From Leyella lascolaii (GTDB taxonomy: Bacteria > Bacteroidota > Bacteroidia > Bacteroidales > Bacteroidaceae): 51,064 nt of DNA. Where the stretch lies: contig NZ_LT556042.1 of NCBI RefSeq assembly GCF_900079775.1, forward strand, positions 1 to 51,064, written 5' to 3'. A program made the position numbers and the translations under genes. Below the pieces are notes generated by a model. That model ran no database searches. It saw only the letters and a list, made by a program, of their open reading frames with translations, and was not told where the DNA came from. Positions within the stretch are counted from its first letter, which is position 1, and every line of letters starts with the position of its first letter. Below, one piece after another: positions 35,567 through 44,756 of the stretch.

Positions 35567-35876
35567 GCTTTTACAGCTATGTTATGTTTATAATAGATTG
35601 CAAAGTTAATAAAATAATTATACATTTCCCATATACCGCCACACTTTTTGCATTATTTTAACCCGACCATATCCGCACGCCTTTTGAGCACATACTTGCC
35701 GCAGAACGTCACATTCCCGACAAGCACGACATGCCGCCGGACGATTTTTTACTATAAAAAACTCTTATAGGATATAAAACATACATTCCCTAAATCGAGA
35801 AAGAGTTCTACTAGTATTAATAAAAACAGTTCTGTAAATGAAATAGGAAGCCAAAGATAATATTAAAAATAATATG
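35540..35876. repeat. Direct repeat DR1 (Nif3 5' region)
   Basis: 337 bases nearly identical to 42204-42537 and in the same orientation. Includes the first nine Nif3 codons and the upstream region through GAAATAGGAAGCCAAAGATA. Similarity stops exactly at 35876, where an IS-end-like palindrome begins. Confidence 0.85.
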
Positions 35877-35908
35877 CCTTAATTCCGCAACTAAGTGCGT
35901 AATTAAGG
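35877..35908. repeat. IS-end-like palindrome at the edge of DR1
   Basis: CCTTAATTCCGCA and, reversed, CCTTAATTACGCA face each other across 6 bases. The left arm CCTTAATTCCGCAAC occurs again at 41250-41264 beside the IS1380 transposase remnant, so both may be ends of that element. Confidence 0.55.
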
Positions 35909-36113
35909 GAATACTGTCACAAACCATTCACACCAATAGGAAAACAGCTGCACACCATCATGGGGTTCCCATCCGACACAGCAATCCTCCGCAGCACATC
36001 GAACATCCGGAATAAGCTGTGTACCAACAAATAGTCTGCACTGTCATCCACGGTTCTACAAGCTGTCGTTTGCTAACATTAATTTGTATTTAAGTTAATT
36101 AACCCTCGTTTTG

Positions 36114-36144
36114 TTGGCAAACAGGCGATTTTTCTCTATCTTTG
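36114..36144 (+). promoter_or_regulatory. Promoter of the putative metal-uptake operon
   Basis: TTG (36114-36116), 20 bases, TATCTTTG (36137-36144), about 20 bases before ATG 36165. No obvious Fur-like or Zur-like palindrome was recognised around it. Confidence 0.75.
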
Positions 36145-36164
36145 CAAGAGAAACCATTCCCAAC

Positions 36165-36473
36165 ATGAAATTCCTTGAGACACGGAAATACCGCCAATGG
36201 GCAGCCATTTTTCTGCTGCTAACCACAGTGTTGTGGGTAGCAGAACCTGTGTTTCACAATTTTCATGACCATAAAACCGAATTAACTGCCAAGCACAAAC
36301 ATAATTGCGTGGTATGCATGGAGCTGTCCATGCCTTTCCAACCGGCCAAAACGCTCTTCTCACCCGTACTGTACTTGGTATTGCTCACCACATTTATCTA
36401 CACCGTCCGCTCTTTTTCCACATTCGAGCGGCAATTAAGCTATCATCTTCGCGGGCCACCCTCAATGCAATAA
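36165..36473 (+). CDS. Small His/Cys-rich membrane protein
   Basis: A 102-residue protein with two hydrophobic helices (residues 13-27 and 65-82). Between them is a likely periplasmic loop rich in metal ligands: HNFHDH, KHKHNCVVC. It ends in LRGPPSMQ. ATG 36165 is chosen because the operon promoter lies in the longer frame from 36111. Small proteins of this kind often precede metal-related TonB-dependent receptors in Bacteroidota. A metal sensor or ligand role is inferred from the residues and neighbours. Confidence 0.75.
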   Translation: MKFLETRKYRQWAAIFLLLTTVLWVAEPVFHNFHDHKTELTAKHKHNCVVCMELSMPFQPAKTLFSPVLYLVLLTTFIYTVRSFSTFERQLSYHLRGPPSMQ

Positions 36474-36564
36474 GCCGTTTCTTTAAAAATTATCATTTAC
36501 TGTGTTACCAACCACAATGATCGGCAACACAACTTATTGCATACCCTTTATCCAACTCAAAACA

Positions 36565-37248
36565 ATGAAAAAATTAGGATTATACTGTGCATTTGCCCTC
36601 GTTTTGGCAAGCTGCGACAGTGCACCCATACCCGAAAATAATGCAGAAGACTTGCAACACGATGAAGCCACACGCGTAGAATTGATTTTTACACCCGGCA
36701 CATTGGCACAAGACAACATCAAAGACCATATTTATGCCCAAGGATTTACACCTGATGCCTCCCGGCCGACACTTGTCTTGAACGCTGAAACGGACCAAGC
36801 AACAGGACAACGCACCATCACACCAAACGCCGGACTCAACTTTGTTCCCAACCGCTGGTACAAAGTGGAAGTAAATCTTTACAACCATGCCGGCACTAAT
36901 ATTAATCGCAGTATTACCGCGTTTCCCCATCAAGTCAACGCACACCAATTTTATTTTCGAACCCTCGTAAACAATGAAAATCAAGCCGACAGATACGCAG
37001 ACTATCGCTATGGCGATGTTACAGCAGACGGACAGCTTGTAATGCCCCCTTTGGGCTTTGTAGGTTACATAAGATTCAAGGCTGACCTACCGGACGGTGC
37101 AAACCTCAATCCGATATTGGTACACGTGGTTCCCCCCGCCATCAAGACGCAAAAACGGGGCGAACCCTATCCTTTCCATACGCCACCGGCATCCCTGATG
37201 AGAGATGTTGATGTTAATTTCCCATTCCCCATATCAGTAACCCCGTAA
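36565..37248 (+). CDS. Lipoprotein 1 of the putative metal-uptake operon
   Basis: A 227-residue protein from ATG 36565 (MKKLGLYCAFALVLASC, lipobox LASC with Cys17). The body is beta-rich (LVLNAETDQATGQRTI; WYKVEVNLYNHAG) and ends in a Pro-rich DVNFPFPISVTP. No recognised family. It has several His and Asn-rich turns but no obvious metal motif. It lies between the small membrane protein and a second lipoprotein, upstream of the receptor, so it is probably a surface or periplasmic partner of it. Confidence 0.8.
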   Translation: MKKLGLYCAFALVLASCDSAPIPENNAEDLQHDEATRVELIFTPGTLAQDNIKDHIYAQGFTPDASRPTLVLNAETDQATGQRTITPNAGLNFVPNRWYKVEVNLYNHAGTNINRSITAFPHQVNAHQFYFRTLVNNENQADRYADYRYGDVTADGQLVMPPLGFVGYIRFKADLPDGANLNPILVHVVPPAIKTQKRGEPYPFHTPPASLMRDVDVNFPFPISVTP

Positions 37249-37264
37249 CCACATACCATTGTTT

Positions 37265-38428
37265 ATGAAATCATTATATCGTATGGCTGCACTCGCAGGA
37301 GTGGCAGTCATGGTAGTTGCGTGCAACGACAACGACCCACTGTCCGATTCTTTATCCGATTCAGCCACTTGGAACGGCACCGCAAACATCGCACTACAAC
37401 AGAACCAAATACAACCCGACAGCATTGTCATAGAACTGTACGGAGGACATTCGCACCTGCCACAGGGTACAGAACCCGAAATTGGCAGCGTATATTGGTC
37501 TAACCGTAACGGTGGCTTCCATGCCAATCCGCCATCGGTAGCATTCCCCATGCGTACTTATCAAAAAATGGTCTATCGCCGTACACCGAAAGGTGACTAT
37601 GTAGCCGACAACCATTTTGATACTGTTTTCAGAATGCAGTCATCACCTCAGAAAACAGGCAATTGGTACGGCCTTGTGGTAAAACTGTACGACAAGAATG
37701 GGTCACGTATGGACATCGCATACAAATCTCCCGAACAGCGCAATAACATACAAGTATTCTATCAGGTATCAGATCTAAAGCCCATAGCGCAAACCATTCC
37801 TGCCAATGTAGTGACAACCGATACCACCTTTACAGCCAACGACATGGATGTGGATGATAGCGACGAACAAGCAATGAAAGCGCAAATGCTGGCGCAAGGC
37901 TTCAATGGAACACTCACTTTGGGCTATCAGCCTGTTGCCCACTGGACTGCCGACAGTGCGGCCAACCGTTCCTGTTATTTCTGGTATTTTGACCGGCCGG
38001 AAGACGACACCAAGGAACTTCTCACCACACCGGTAGGCTTCCGCGGTGTGTTGGCCGCCCGGATACCTTTTGTAGCCTACAATCTGGTAATGCGTGTATG
38101 TGGCAACAAAGGAGGAGCAACAGTACGCACGTCCGACAATCCATCGGAAGAACAACTGCAGAATGTGCTGTTTAACTTGAAAATTCCCTTCCGAAATGTC
38201 TTTGAAACACCCGGATGGGGAAAGCCCACAGGCAACGAAGGCTTATTGAACATCGTGTGGGATAAAGAATACAACTATCTACCCGCAGCGGCAGATCGCG
38301 TCATCAACAACCGTTGTATGTTCATTCCCGTACTGCGTGAATATCCTTCTTTCACCGTGGAGCAATTAAGACGATGGTATGAAACCGACAGTGAACTAAG
38401 TTTTGAGTCGGCTAATTTCTGGCTATAA
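37265..38428 (+). CDS. Lipoprotein 2 of the putative metal-uptake operon
   Basis: A 387-residue protein from ATG 37265 (an in-frame ATG two codons earlier is also possible). Signal peptide with lipobox VVAC. The sequence starts acidic (CNDNDPLSDSLSDSATW), then beta-rich with the recurring pattern TGNWYGLVVKLYDKNG that parallels WYKVEVNLYNHAG in lipoprotein 1, so the two may be distant paralogues. No known family. Together they could bind or shape the receptor substrate at the cell surface (inference). Confidence 0.8.
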   Translation: MKSLYRMAALAGVAVMVVACNDNDPLSDSLSDSATWNGTANIALQQNQIQPDSIVIELYGGHSHLPQGTEPEIGSVYWSNRNGGFHANPPSVAFPMRTYQKMVYRRTPKGDYVADNHFDTVFRMQSSPQKTGNWYGLVVKLYDKNGSRMDIAYKSPEQRNNIQVFYQVSDLKPIAQTIPANVVTTDTTFTANDMDVDDSDEQAMKAQMLAQGFNGTLTLGYQPVAHWTADSAANRSCYFWYFDRPEDDTKELLTTPVGFRGVLAARIPFVAYNLVMRVCGNKGGATVRTSDNPSEEQLQNVLFNLKIPFRNVFETPGWGKPTGNEGLLNIVWDKEYNYLPAAADRVINNRCMFIPVLREYPSFTVEQLRRWYETDSELSFESANFWL

Positions 38429-38486
38429 CCCCACAGGGCAGACCGACACTGCAACACGGTCTGCCCACCACTGATCACAACACAAT

Positions 38487-40841
38487 ATGATAAGTTTCAT
38501 TTATGCTTCGCCGCTAAAGACATTAACGGCGTTAGTACTCATGATGCTGTGGGCACTTCCGGGTCAAGCCGTTCATACAACCATCAAGGTATTAGATGCT
38601 CAAGACCACACACCACTTGCCTTTGCACGGATTCGCATCCACGAAACCGGACAAATATATCAATCCAATCCGCAAGGAATCGTTCGATTGTCTGTCGACA
38701 AGTGGCCCCAAACTGCAACCATCTCCTATATCGGTTATCATGACTTACACCTCACACTGACAAAAGAACGGACACTGTATGAGGCGGCACTACAACCATT
38801 AAGCTATACGCTTGGCTCGGTACAGGTCCTAGGCGACAGGGTGAAAGGCAGCAAAACCGGCAACATCGCACAGGCCGATGCCTTTCGCATTGCGGCCGGG
38901 CAGGGACAGACCCTTGCCGGTATGTTGGACGATTTGCCCGGTATGCGTGTACTTTCCACCGGAGCCATGATAGAAAAGCCCATCATTGAAGGGATGAACG
39001 GCAGCCGTATCGCCATCATTGACAATAGTGCCAAACTCATGGGACAGCACTGGGGCGACGACCATGCACCCGAAATGTCTATCTCGTCATACGCCAAGGT
39101 ACACGTGGAAAAAGGTGCGGAGAGCGTGCGCTACGGTGCCAATGCCATCGGAGGAATCATTGTGGTAGATACCAAGGTGAATCCACGGCTTAGCGGCACA
39201 AAAGGTTCGGTGAATACAGCCTATACCCAAAACGGACGTATGTTCGGACTTGATGCCTTTGTTGAAAGCACACTGCCCGGCGTAGAACATTTCCGTTATC
39301 GGGTGGGAGGAAAGTTTTATAAGAGTGGCGACTACCGTACCGCAGCCTATAACGTGTCCAATACCGGATCAAGACTGCTCGACCTAAAAGCGGCATGGGC
39401 ATGGCAATGGAACGATAAATGGCAATGGAAACAACATCTGGGTCTTTACGACACGGAGATTGGCGTATTTTCGGGCAGTCATCTCGGTACAACCGAAAAT
39501 CTGCTGCAACGTTTTAAACAAGGCAGACCATCGCCCGAAGAAATCGGACCGTTCAGCTACGCCATATCCGCACCGCGCCAACGCATCATACACACGATTA
39601 GCAACACCCAAGTGGGCTATGATTTTGATGCTGACAACCACTTTGATGTGCGTCTGGTTTACCAGCAAGACTATCGGCGCGAATATGAAATACGCAAAGC
39701 CGACTTGTCCAATCTGCCCACATTCGCATTTAAACTCTCTACCCTGAACTTGCATGCAGACTGGCAACACCGTCTCTCGGCCATTCAAAGCATGATGGAA
39801 ACAGGCGCAGATTTTAATTTTATCCGCAACGTATCTGATGCCGGTACCAAAGCCATTCCCATCATCCCGAATTACGTATCACGCACGACCGCCCTCTATT
39901 CACTGCTGCACGGCCGCATCAACAACAAGCTCCGAATGGAAGCCGGAATGCGCACAGATTATCAATACTTATCAGCTGCGGGCTACAACAATCTGGGACA
40001 GTTCTACGGAGGCACCCAACATTACTTCTCCATTTCGGGAACATTGGGAGGCGCATACATACTCTCACCCCATTCTACACTACGCACCAACCTCGGACTG
40101 GCATGGAGGGCACCCGAAATGAACGAACTCTACAGCAAAGGCGTACACCACGGCGATGCCGTCTACCAAATAGGCGATGCGGACTTGCACACAGAAAAAG
40201 CCATTAAGTGGACTGCAGGCTATCACTTAAAAACTCAAACGGTAGATGTTCATGCCAATGCTTTTGTCCACTATATTCACGACTACATTTACGATATTCC
40301 GCGCTATACGGTTGATGGAAGCGGACAGCGCATCCCGGAAATATTCGAACTTATTTCGGGAGCCTACCCCATCTATTATTATGTGCAGTCCAACGGTTTG
40401 TTTGTCGGCGGCGACCTTGCAGTGGAACTGACTCTGGGTAAACATCTGACCTACGAAGTATCGGGCGAATGGATGCGGGCAAGAAATCTCTCGCTACACA
40501 CCTATTTCCCGAACATTCCATCCGACCGCTACCGTCAAAAAGTCACTTTTCATACATCTCTCGGTCCATGGCAAATAAAAGCCGATGCCAACCACCAGTA
40601 TGTTACCAAACAAAACCGTTTCGATCCGGATATCGACCTGCTGCCGGATACACCGCCTGCTTACCATCTTCTTGGAGGCAACCTTTCGGTGACACGCACA
40701 TGGGGCAACATCACATGGTGTACATACACACAGATTAGCAATGCCCTAAACACCCTCTACAAGGACTACACCAATCGACTAAGATACTATACCCATGACC
40801 GCGGACGAAGTATAACGCTTGGTATCCGCATGAGTTTTTAA
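38487..40841 (+). CDS. TonB-dependent outer-membrane receptor
   Basis: A 784-residue protein with signal peptide (LMMLWALPGQA). Residues 30-115 form a carboxypeptidase-like beta sandwich (DHTPLAFARIRI, ISYIGYHDL). The plug domain is residues 120-235 (LDDLPGMRVL, KVHVEKGAESVRYGANAIGG). A 22-strand barrel follows to the C-terminus and ends with SITLGIRMSF. There is no SusD partner, and the plug carries MGQHWGDDHAPE, so a metal or metallophore ligand is more likely than a glycan. Energy would come from TonB-ExbBD encoded elsewhere. Last gene of the operon. Confidence 0.92.
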   Translation: MISFIYASPLKTLTALVLMMLWALPGQAVHTTIKVLDAQDHTPLAFARIRIHETGQIYQSNPQGIVRLSVDKWPQTATISYIGYHDLHLTLTKERTLYEAALQPLSYTLGSVQVLGDRVKGSKTGNIAQADAFRIAAGQGQTLAGMLDDLPGMRVLSTGAMIEKPIIEGMNGSRIAIIDNSAKLMGQHWGDDHAPEMSISSYAKVHVEKGAESVRYGANAIGGIIVVDTKVNPRLSGTKGSVNTAYTQNGRMFGLDAFVESTLPGVEHFRYRVGGKFYKSGDYRTAAYNVSNTGSRLLDLKAAWAWQWNDKWQWKQHLGLYDTEIGVFSGSHLGTTENLLQRFKQGRPSPEEIGPFSYAISAPRQRIIHTISNTQVGYDFDADNHFDVRLVYQQDYRREYEIRKADLSNLPTFAFKLSTLNLHADWQHRLSAIQSMMETGADFNFIRNVSDAGTKAIPIIPNYVSRTTALYSLLHGRINNKLRMEAGMRTDYQYLSAAGYNNLGQFYGGTQHYFSISGTLGGAYILSPHSTLRTNLGLAWRAPEMNELYSKGVHHGDAVYQIGDADLHTEKAIKWTAGYHLKTQTVDVHANAFVHYIHDYIYDIPRYTVDGSGQRIPEIFELISGAYPIYYYVQSNGLFVGGDLAVELTLGKHLTYEVSGEWMRARNLSLHTYFPNIPSDRYRQKVTFHTSLGPWQIKADANHQYVTKQNRFDPDIDLLPDTPPAYHLLGGNLSVTRTWGNITWCTYTQISNALNTLYKDYTNRLRYYTHDRGRSITLGIRMSF

Positions 40842-40881
40842 TCAATAAAAATAAGACGAATCGGAAATAAAAGTACATAAC

Positions 40882-40941
40882 GGTCATCTGCAACACATAC
40901 AAACGGGTAATAATAACAGGGAAACAGCCTTGCAGATGACC
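40882..40941. repeat. 12-bp perfect inverted repeat after the receptor gene
   Basis: GGTCATCTGCAA (40882-40893) and TTGCAGATGACC (40930-40941). A second pair, AACAGGG / CCCTGTT, overlaps it, so two folds are mutually exclusive. No gene follows closely; significance unclear. Confidence 0.45.
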
Positions 40942-41042
40942 CTGTTCGGAAACAAAACGGAGCAACCACAGGACAAACGGCAATGAATCATGGTTCATAC
41001 GAAAATCCAATGTGCCCAACCGATTGTGTACAAGCAAACGAA

Positions 41043-41102
41043 AAAACGGTCAAAGTATCGCCTGCATCCAATTGTCAGGAGAACGATACTTTGACCGTTT
41101 TT
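41043..41102 (+). terminator. Terminator of the putative metal-uptake operon
   Basis: Stem AAAACGGTCAAAGTATCG paired with CGATACTTTGACCGTTTT, followed by further T. The long perfect stem may serve both strands. Confidence 0.7.
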
Positions 41103-41420
41103 GTTATAGACAAGTTATCACTACTGTCCCGTTAAAGTGGACTAATCGCTCTTTGAATTAATTGAAATACAGTCTATTAGGCGGTATTTTGGAATGAAAC
41201 GGACTTGATTTCGTAACTTTGCAGTCAAATTCAAATGACTGTTATGTTCCCTTAATTCCGCAACCTTGCAGAAGTCTTGCGAGTTATGCTGCCAATACCT
41301 ATAATATGGGCGCTTGCTGCGATTCAGGCGACTTGTTGCCATACATTCGCAGATGAACGCGCATAATACCCCCTTACCCCCATAGGAGTTTGCAATTGTT
41401 CACCCTCGAAAATATCCGTT

Positions 41421-42230
41421 TCAGCCTGCCCTTACATTGAATATGGACCAATAATGCAGCCACCTGTCCTTCGTATAGATGTTCAGTACCCATTGCCTGG
41501 CAACGCGCACCCATTTCGCCGGCACGGTGATGAACGCGAAGACAAAGCGCTTGAGCCGGCTCTTCATGTCGATGCCGGGGAAGACTCCGCAGACCTTGCC
41601 CAGCAAGTACAGGTAGAAGTTCTTCAGCATGGCGGTGAAGAGCAGGAACACCGTGTTGTCCTCCATTGTGGAAAAAGGGAGGTGCGCCCATCCGAAGTCG
41701 TTGTTCTGCACGTCGAAGTTCTTCTCCGAGGCGCCTCGCTGGTTGTACTTGTCGATGACCTGTTCCTCCGTGTTGTCGTGGTCGTTGGTCAGTATGGCGC
41801 GGTACACGTATTCCATTCCGGGCAAGAGCTGCTCTCCCTGTCCGGTCTCTATTTTGGCGCGCTGCACGACAAGCCTCAGGTGCCAGTCGGAGAGGAAATC
41901 GGTGAACGCGAAGGACGCGACGTCCATGTCCTGCCCATTGACCGCCGTATGCCGCCATTCCTCACACTCCTCATACATTTTCCTGCGTTCGGCGCAGCTG
42001 GAGGCACGGAGGTAGAAGGTATCGGTACGCAGGAAAAGCTCCTCGACGAGTTCCTTCGTGAACGAGCCGCAATCGGCACGGAACATGCGCACGTGCAGCC
42101 CGTGTGCCTCTATGTTGTCGAGCATGTGCGCCAGCTCCTCCACCTGCTCGAACTTAACATTCGAGTTCCCCTGCCTGTTCTCCACGCCTATCACCAACGG
42201 GCCGGCGGTCATCACTTCCTTTATTTTCAC
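41421..42230 (-). pseudogene. Truncated IS1380-family transposase joined to Nif3 start codons
   Basis: A 269-residue frame whose first nine residues (MKIKEVMTA) are those of the Nif3 protein. The rest is the C-terminal two thirds of an IS1380-type transposase: GVENRQGNSNVKFEQ, RADCGSFTKEL, ILTNDHDNTEEQVIDKYNQR with the late catalytic Glu region, NNDFGWAHLP, and RLKRFVFAFITVPAKW. The N-terminal part with the first catalytic Asp is absent, so transposition is not expected. An IS-end motif lies at 41249-41264. The junction marks the inner edge of direct repeat DR2. Confidence 0.8.
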
Positions 42231-42537
42231 GCTTTTACAGCTATGTTATGTTTATAATAGATTGCAAAGTCTAATAAATTTATTATACATTTCCCATATG
42301 CCTACCCACTTTTTGCATTATTTTAACCCGACCATATCCGACTTTTGAGCGCATACTTGCCGCAGAACGTCACATTACCGACAAGCACAACATGCCACCG
42401 GACTATTTTTTATTATGAAAAGCTCTTATATGATATAAAACATACATTCCCTAAATCGAGAAAGAATTCTACTTGTATTAATAAAAATAGTTCTGTAAAT
42501 GAAATAGGAAGCCAAAGATAACATTAAAAATAATATG
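42204..42537. repeat. Direct repeat DR2 (second copy of the Nif3 5' region)
   Basis: Nearly identical to 35540-35876 in the same orientation. Differences include one extra base in the -7 element (TAACTTTG in DR1, TTAGACTTTG here), which should weaken the promoter in this copy. Confidence 0.85.
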
Positions 42538-42590
42538 TAAGAAAGAAAGTAATAATAAATAGTTACCTTTGCACTTACAAATAATATACA

Positions 42591-42788
42591 ATGGATATTA
42601 ATCTCTTGAAATTGGTGTTAGTTGAACGGAAATATACAATATAATAGTTGACATAACGGTCGGACGTAAATACATCTACAGTTTCAAAATGATGTGATAA
42701 CACCGCATTGCCTCTAATGGAAGATATAATTAGCAGGTCTAACGTATTAAACATTGACATTAAAGAATTGATTAATAATTATGAGTAG
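42591..42788 (+). pseudogene. Decayed XRE-family regulator of the restriction-modification system
   Basis: One frame reads MDINLLKLVLVERKYTI, stops, then DVNTSTVSK, stop, CDNTALPLMEDIISRSNVLNIDIKELINN. This keeps the order and spacing of a small Cro-like regulator (usually TVSKWC...L.ID.KELI), but four stop codons fall within its 65 codons. Its last codons overlap the ATG of the restriction gene, the place where a controller gene would be translationally coupled. A -7 element TACCTTTG lies upstream at 42564-42571. Confidence 0.7.
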
Positions 42789-43734
42789 TAAAAGTAATGA
42801 CCAAGGACGTGCCTACGAATACATATGTTTGCATTCATTACAAGATGCAATAAGTGCTATCCGTAAATCACAAATAATCCATAATAGCTGTTATGATGCT
42901 GCAGAACATGCATGGAATACACTTAGTGTTGCTGAGAAAGCGTTATATACGATGAGCGCGAAATCAACAATAGATACAATATTTGCATTGAAACCAAATA
43001 TCGTAGAAGTTGACAATGATACACTGAATCTGTATATACAAAGCGATGAACATGGAATAGAAGCTGACGTACGTGACATTATTATTGATCGTAAGGATAT
43101 TGTCTGGGAGATTGGATTGAGCATAAAGCACAATCACATGGCTGTAAAGCACAGCCGTTTAGCAAAAGGTTTGGATTTCGGCCAAAAATGGTATGGCATT
43201 AACTGTTCTGAAGAATACTGGAATGCAGTAAAACCTACATTTGGTTTTTTGGAAGAGGAAAAAGCAAGGGGAACCTACTTTAGAGATTTGAACTCTAAAG
43301 AAGACGATGTTTATGTGCCATTATTGAAGGCTTTTATGCAAGAAATAAAGACACAAGTAAATAAAAATGCCGACATTCCTCGTAAACTTGTCGAATATTT
43401 ACTTAGCAAATATGACTTCTATAAGGTTATCAGTATAGACAATAAAAGAGTCACCACAATACAGTCATTCAATATGTATGGGACTTTGAACCAACCGAGC
43501 AAGACGCAAAAGCCTTCTTTGGAAGTTCCTACAATAGAGCTACCGACAACTCTGCTTTACATGGATTTCAAACCTAAAAGTAAGACAACGGTAATTATGG
43601 GCTTTGATAATGGCTGGCAATTCTCATTCAGAATACACAATGCAAAAGACACCATTGAACCATCTTTGAAATTTGATATTCAGATTATAGGAATGCCTCC
43701 TGCTGTAAACATATCTTTTAACTGCAAGTGGTAA
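42781..43734 (+). CDS. HaeIII-type restriction endonuclease
   Basis: A 317-residue type II restriction enzyme. The opening [17 protein letters not shown] is the start characteristic of HaeIII, followed by the N-terminal helical region. The PD-(D/E)XK-like zone contains [21 protein letters not shown] and a basic [13 protein letters not shown] segment. The length agrees with HaeIII (about 318), which cuts GG^CC. It overlaps the first methyltransferase gene by 7 bases if that starts at 43728, or lies 2 bases before it if the start is ATG 43737. Recognition of GGCC is expected from family, not demonstrated. Confidence 0.92.
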   Translation: MSSKSNDQGRAYEYICLHSLQDAISAIRKSQIIHNSCYDAAEHAWNTLSVAEKALYTMSAKSTIDTIFALKPNIVEVDNDTLNLYIQSDEHGIEADVRDIIIDRKDIVWEIGLSIKHNHMAVKHSRLAKGLDFGQKWYGINCSEEYWNAVKPTFGFLEEEKARGTYFRDLNSKEDDVYVPLLKAFMQEIKTQVNKNADIPRKLVEYLLSKYDFYKVISIDNKRVTTIQSFNMYGTLNQPSKTQKPSLEVPTIELPTTLLYMDFKPKSKTTVIMGFDNGWQFSFRIHNAKDTIEPSLKFDIQIIGMPPAVNISFNCKW

Positions 43735-43736
43735 AT

Positions 43737-44756
43737 ATGAATTTGATTAGTCTTTTTTCTGGTGCAGGTGGTCTTGATAAGGGATTTCACAATGCGGGAT
43801 TCCATACAATAGTCGCAAACGAATTAGATAAGAAAATATGTCCCACATTTAAAGCTAACTTCCCGGACACAAAATTAATAGAAGGTGACATCAGAAATAT
43901 ACCTTCAGAATCATTTCCTAAACATGTGGCAGGTATAATAGGTGGTCCTCCATGCCAATCATGGAGTGAAGCTGGTTCTTTAAAAGGTATAGAAGATGCC
44001 CGCGGACAATTGTTCTATGAATATATCAGGATTTTGCGTGACACACAACCTCTGTTTTTTGTTGCGGAGAATGTGTCTGGTATGCTTGCCAAACGACATG
44101 CTGCCGCCGTTAGTGGATTCATGAGGTTATTTGATGAAGCAGGATATGACGTTAATCTGAAAATGCTTAATGCCAACGACTATGATGTACCTGAAGACAG
44201 AGACCGTGTATTCTACATCGGCTTTCGCAAGGATTTACACATAGATGATTATGAATATCCGAAACCGCAAGAGCATAAACCTACTTTACGCGAGGCTATT
44301 TGGGATTTGCAAGACACAGCCATACCGGCAAGAGAAAAGAACCATACAAACGGAGATGCTTGTGCCGTACCTAACAATGAATATTTCACCGGTGCTTTCT
44401 CACCAATATTCATGTCACGCAACCGAGTAAGGTCATGGGACGAGCCTGGATTTACGGTTCAGGCAAGCGGAAGACAATGCCAGCTTCATCCTCAGGCACC
44501 AAAGATGATAAAGGTGGAAAAGAACTTACAGAAATTTGTTGAAGGGAAAGAGCATCTGTATAGAAGAATGACCGTGAGAGAGGTTGCCCGTGTCCAAAGT
44601 TTTCCTGATGACTTCAAGTTCATATATGAAGAGGTGAATTATGGATATAAGATGATTGGCAATGCCGTTCCTGTCAACCTTGCATATCATGTGGCATTAA
44701 GTATAATTGAGACATTGAAACGACATAATATCATATCAGACAATTCATGGATGTAG
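43737..44756 (+). CDS. DNA (cytosine-5) methyltransferase, M.HaeIII/M.NgoPII-like
   Basis: A 339-residue m5C methyltransferase protecting host sites. Motif I is [12 protein letters not shown], motif [10 protein letters not shown] with the catalytic Cys, motif [10 protein letters not shown], motif [15 protein letters not shown], motif [13 protein letters not shown]. The target-recognition region has [18 protein letters not shown] and [11 protein letters not shown], matching my memory of GGCC methylases. An ATG at 43728 would add three residues; MNLISLF is the family start. It overlaps the second methylase gene by 10 bases. Confidence 0.94.
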   Translation: MNLISLFSGAGGLDKGFHNAGFHTIVANELDKKICPTFKANFPDTKLIEGDIRNIPSESFPKHVAGIIGGPPCQSWSEAGSLKGIEDARGQLFYEYIRILRDTQPLFFVAENVSGMLAKRHAAAVSGFMRLFDEAGYDVNLKMLNANDYDVPEDRDRVFYIGFRKDLHIDDYEYPKPQEHKPTLREAIWDLQDTAIPAREKNHTNGDACAVPNNEYFTGAFSPIFMSRNRVRSWDEPGFTVQASGRQCQLHPQAPKMIKVEKNLQKFVEGKEHLYRRMTVREVARVQSFPDDFKFIYEEVNYGYKMIGNAVPVNLAYHVALSIIETLKRHNIISDNSWM

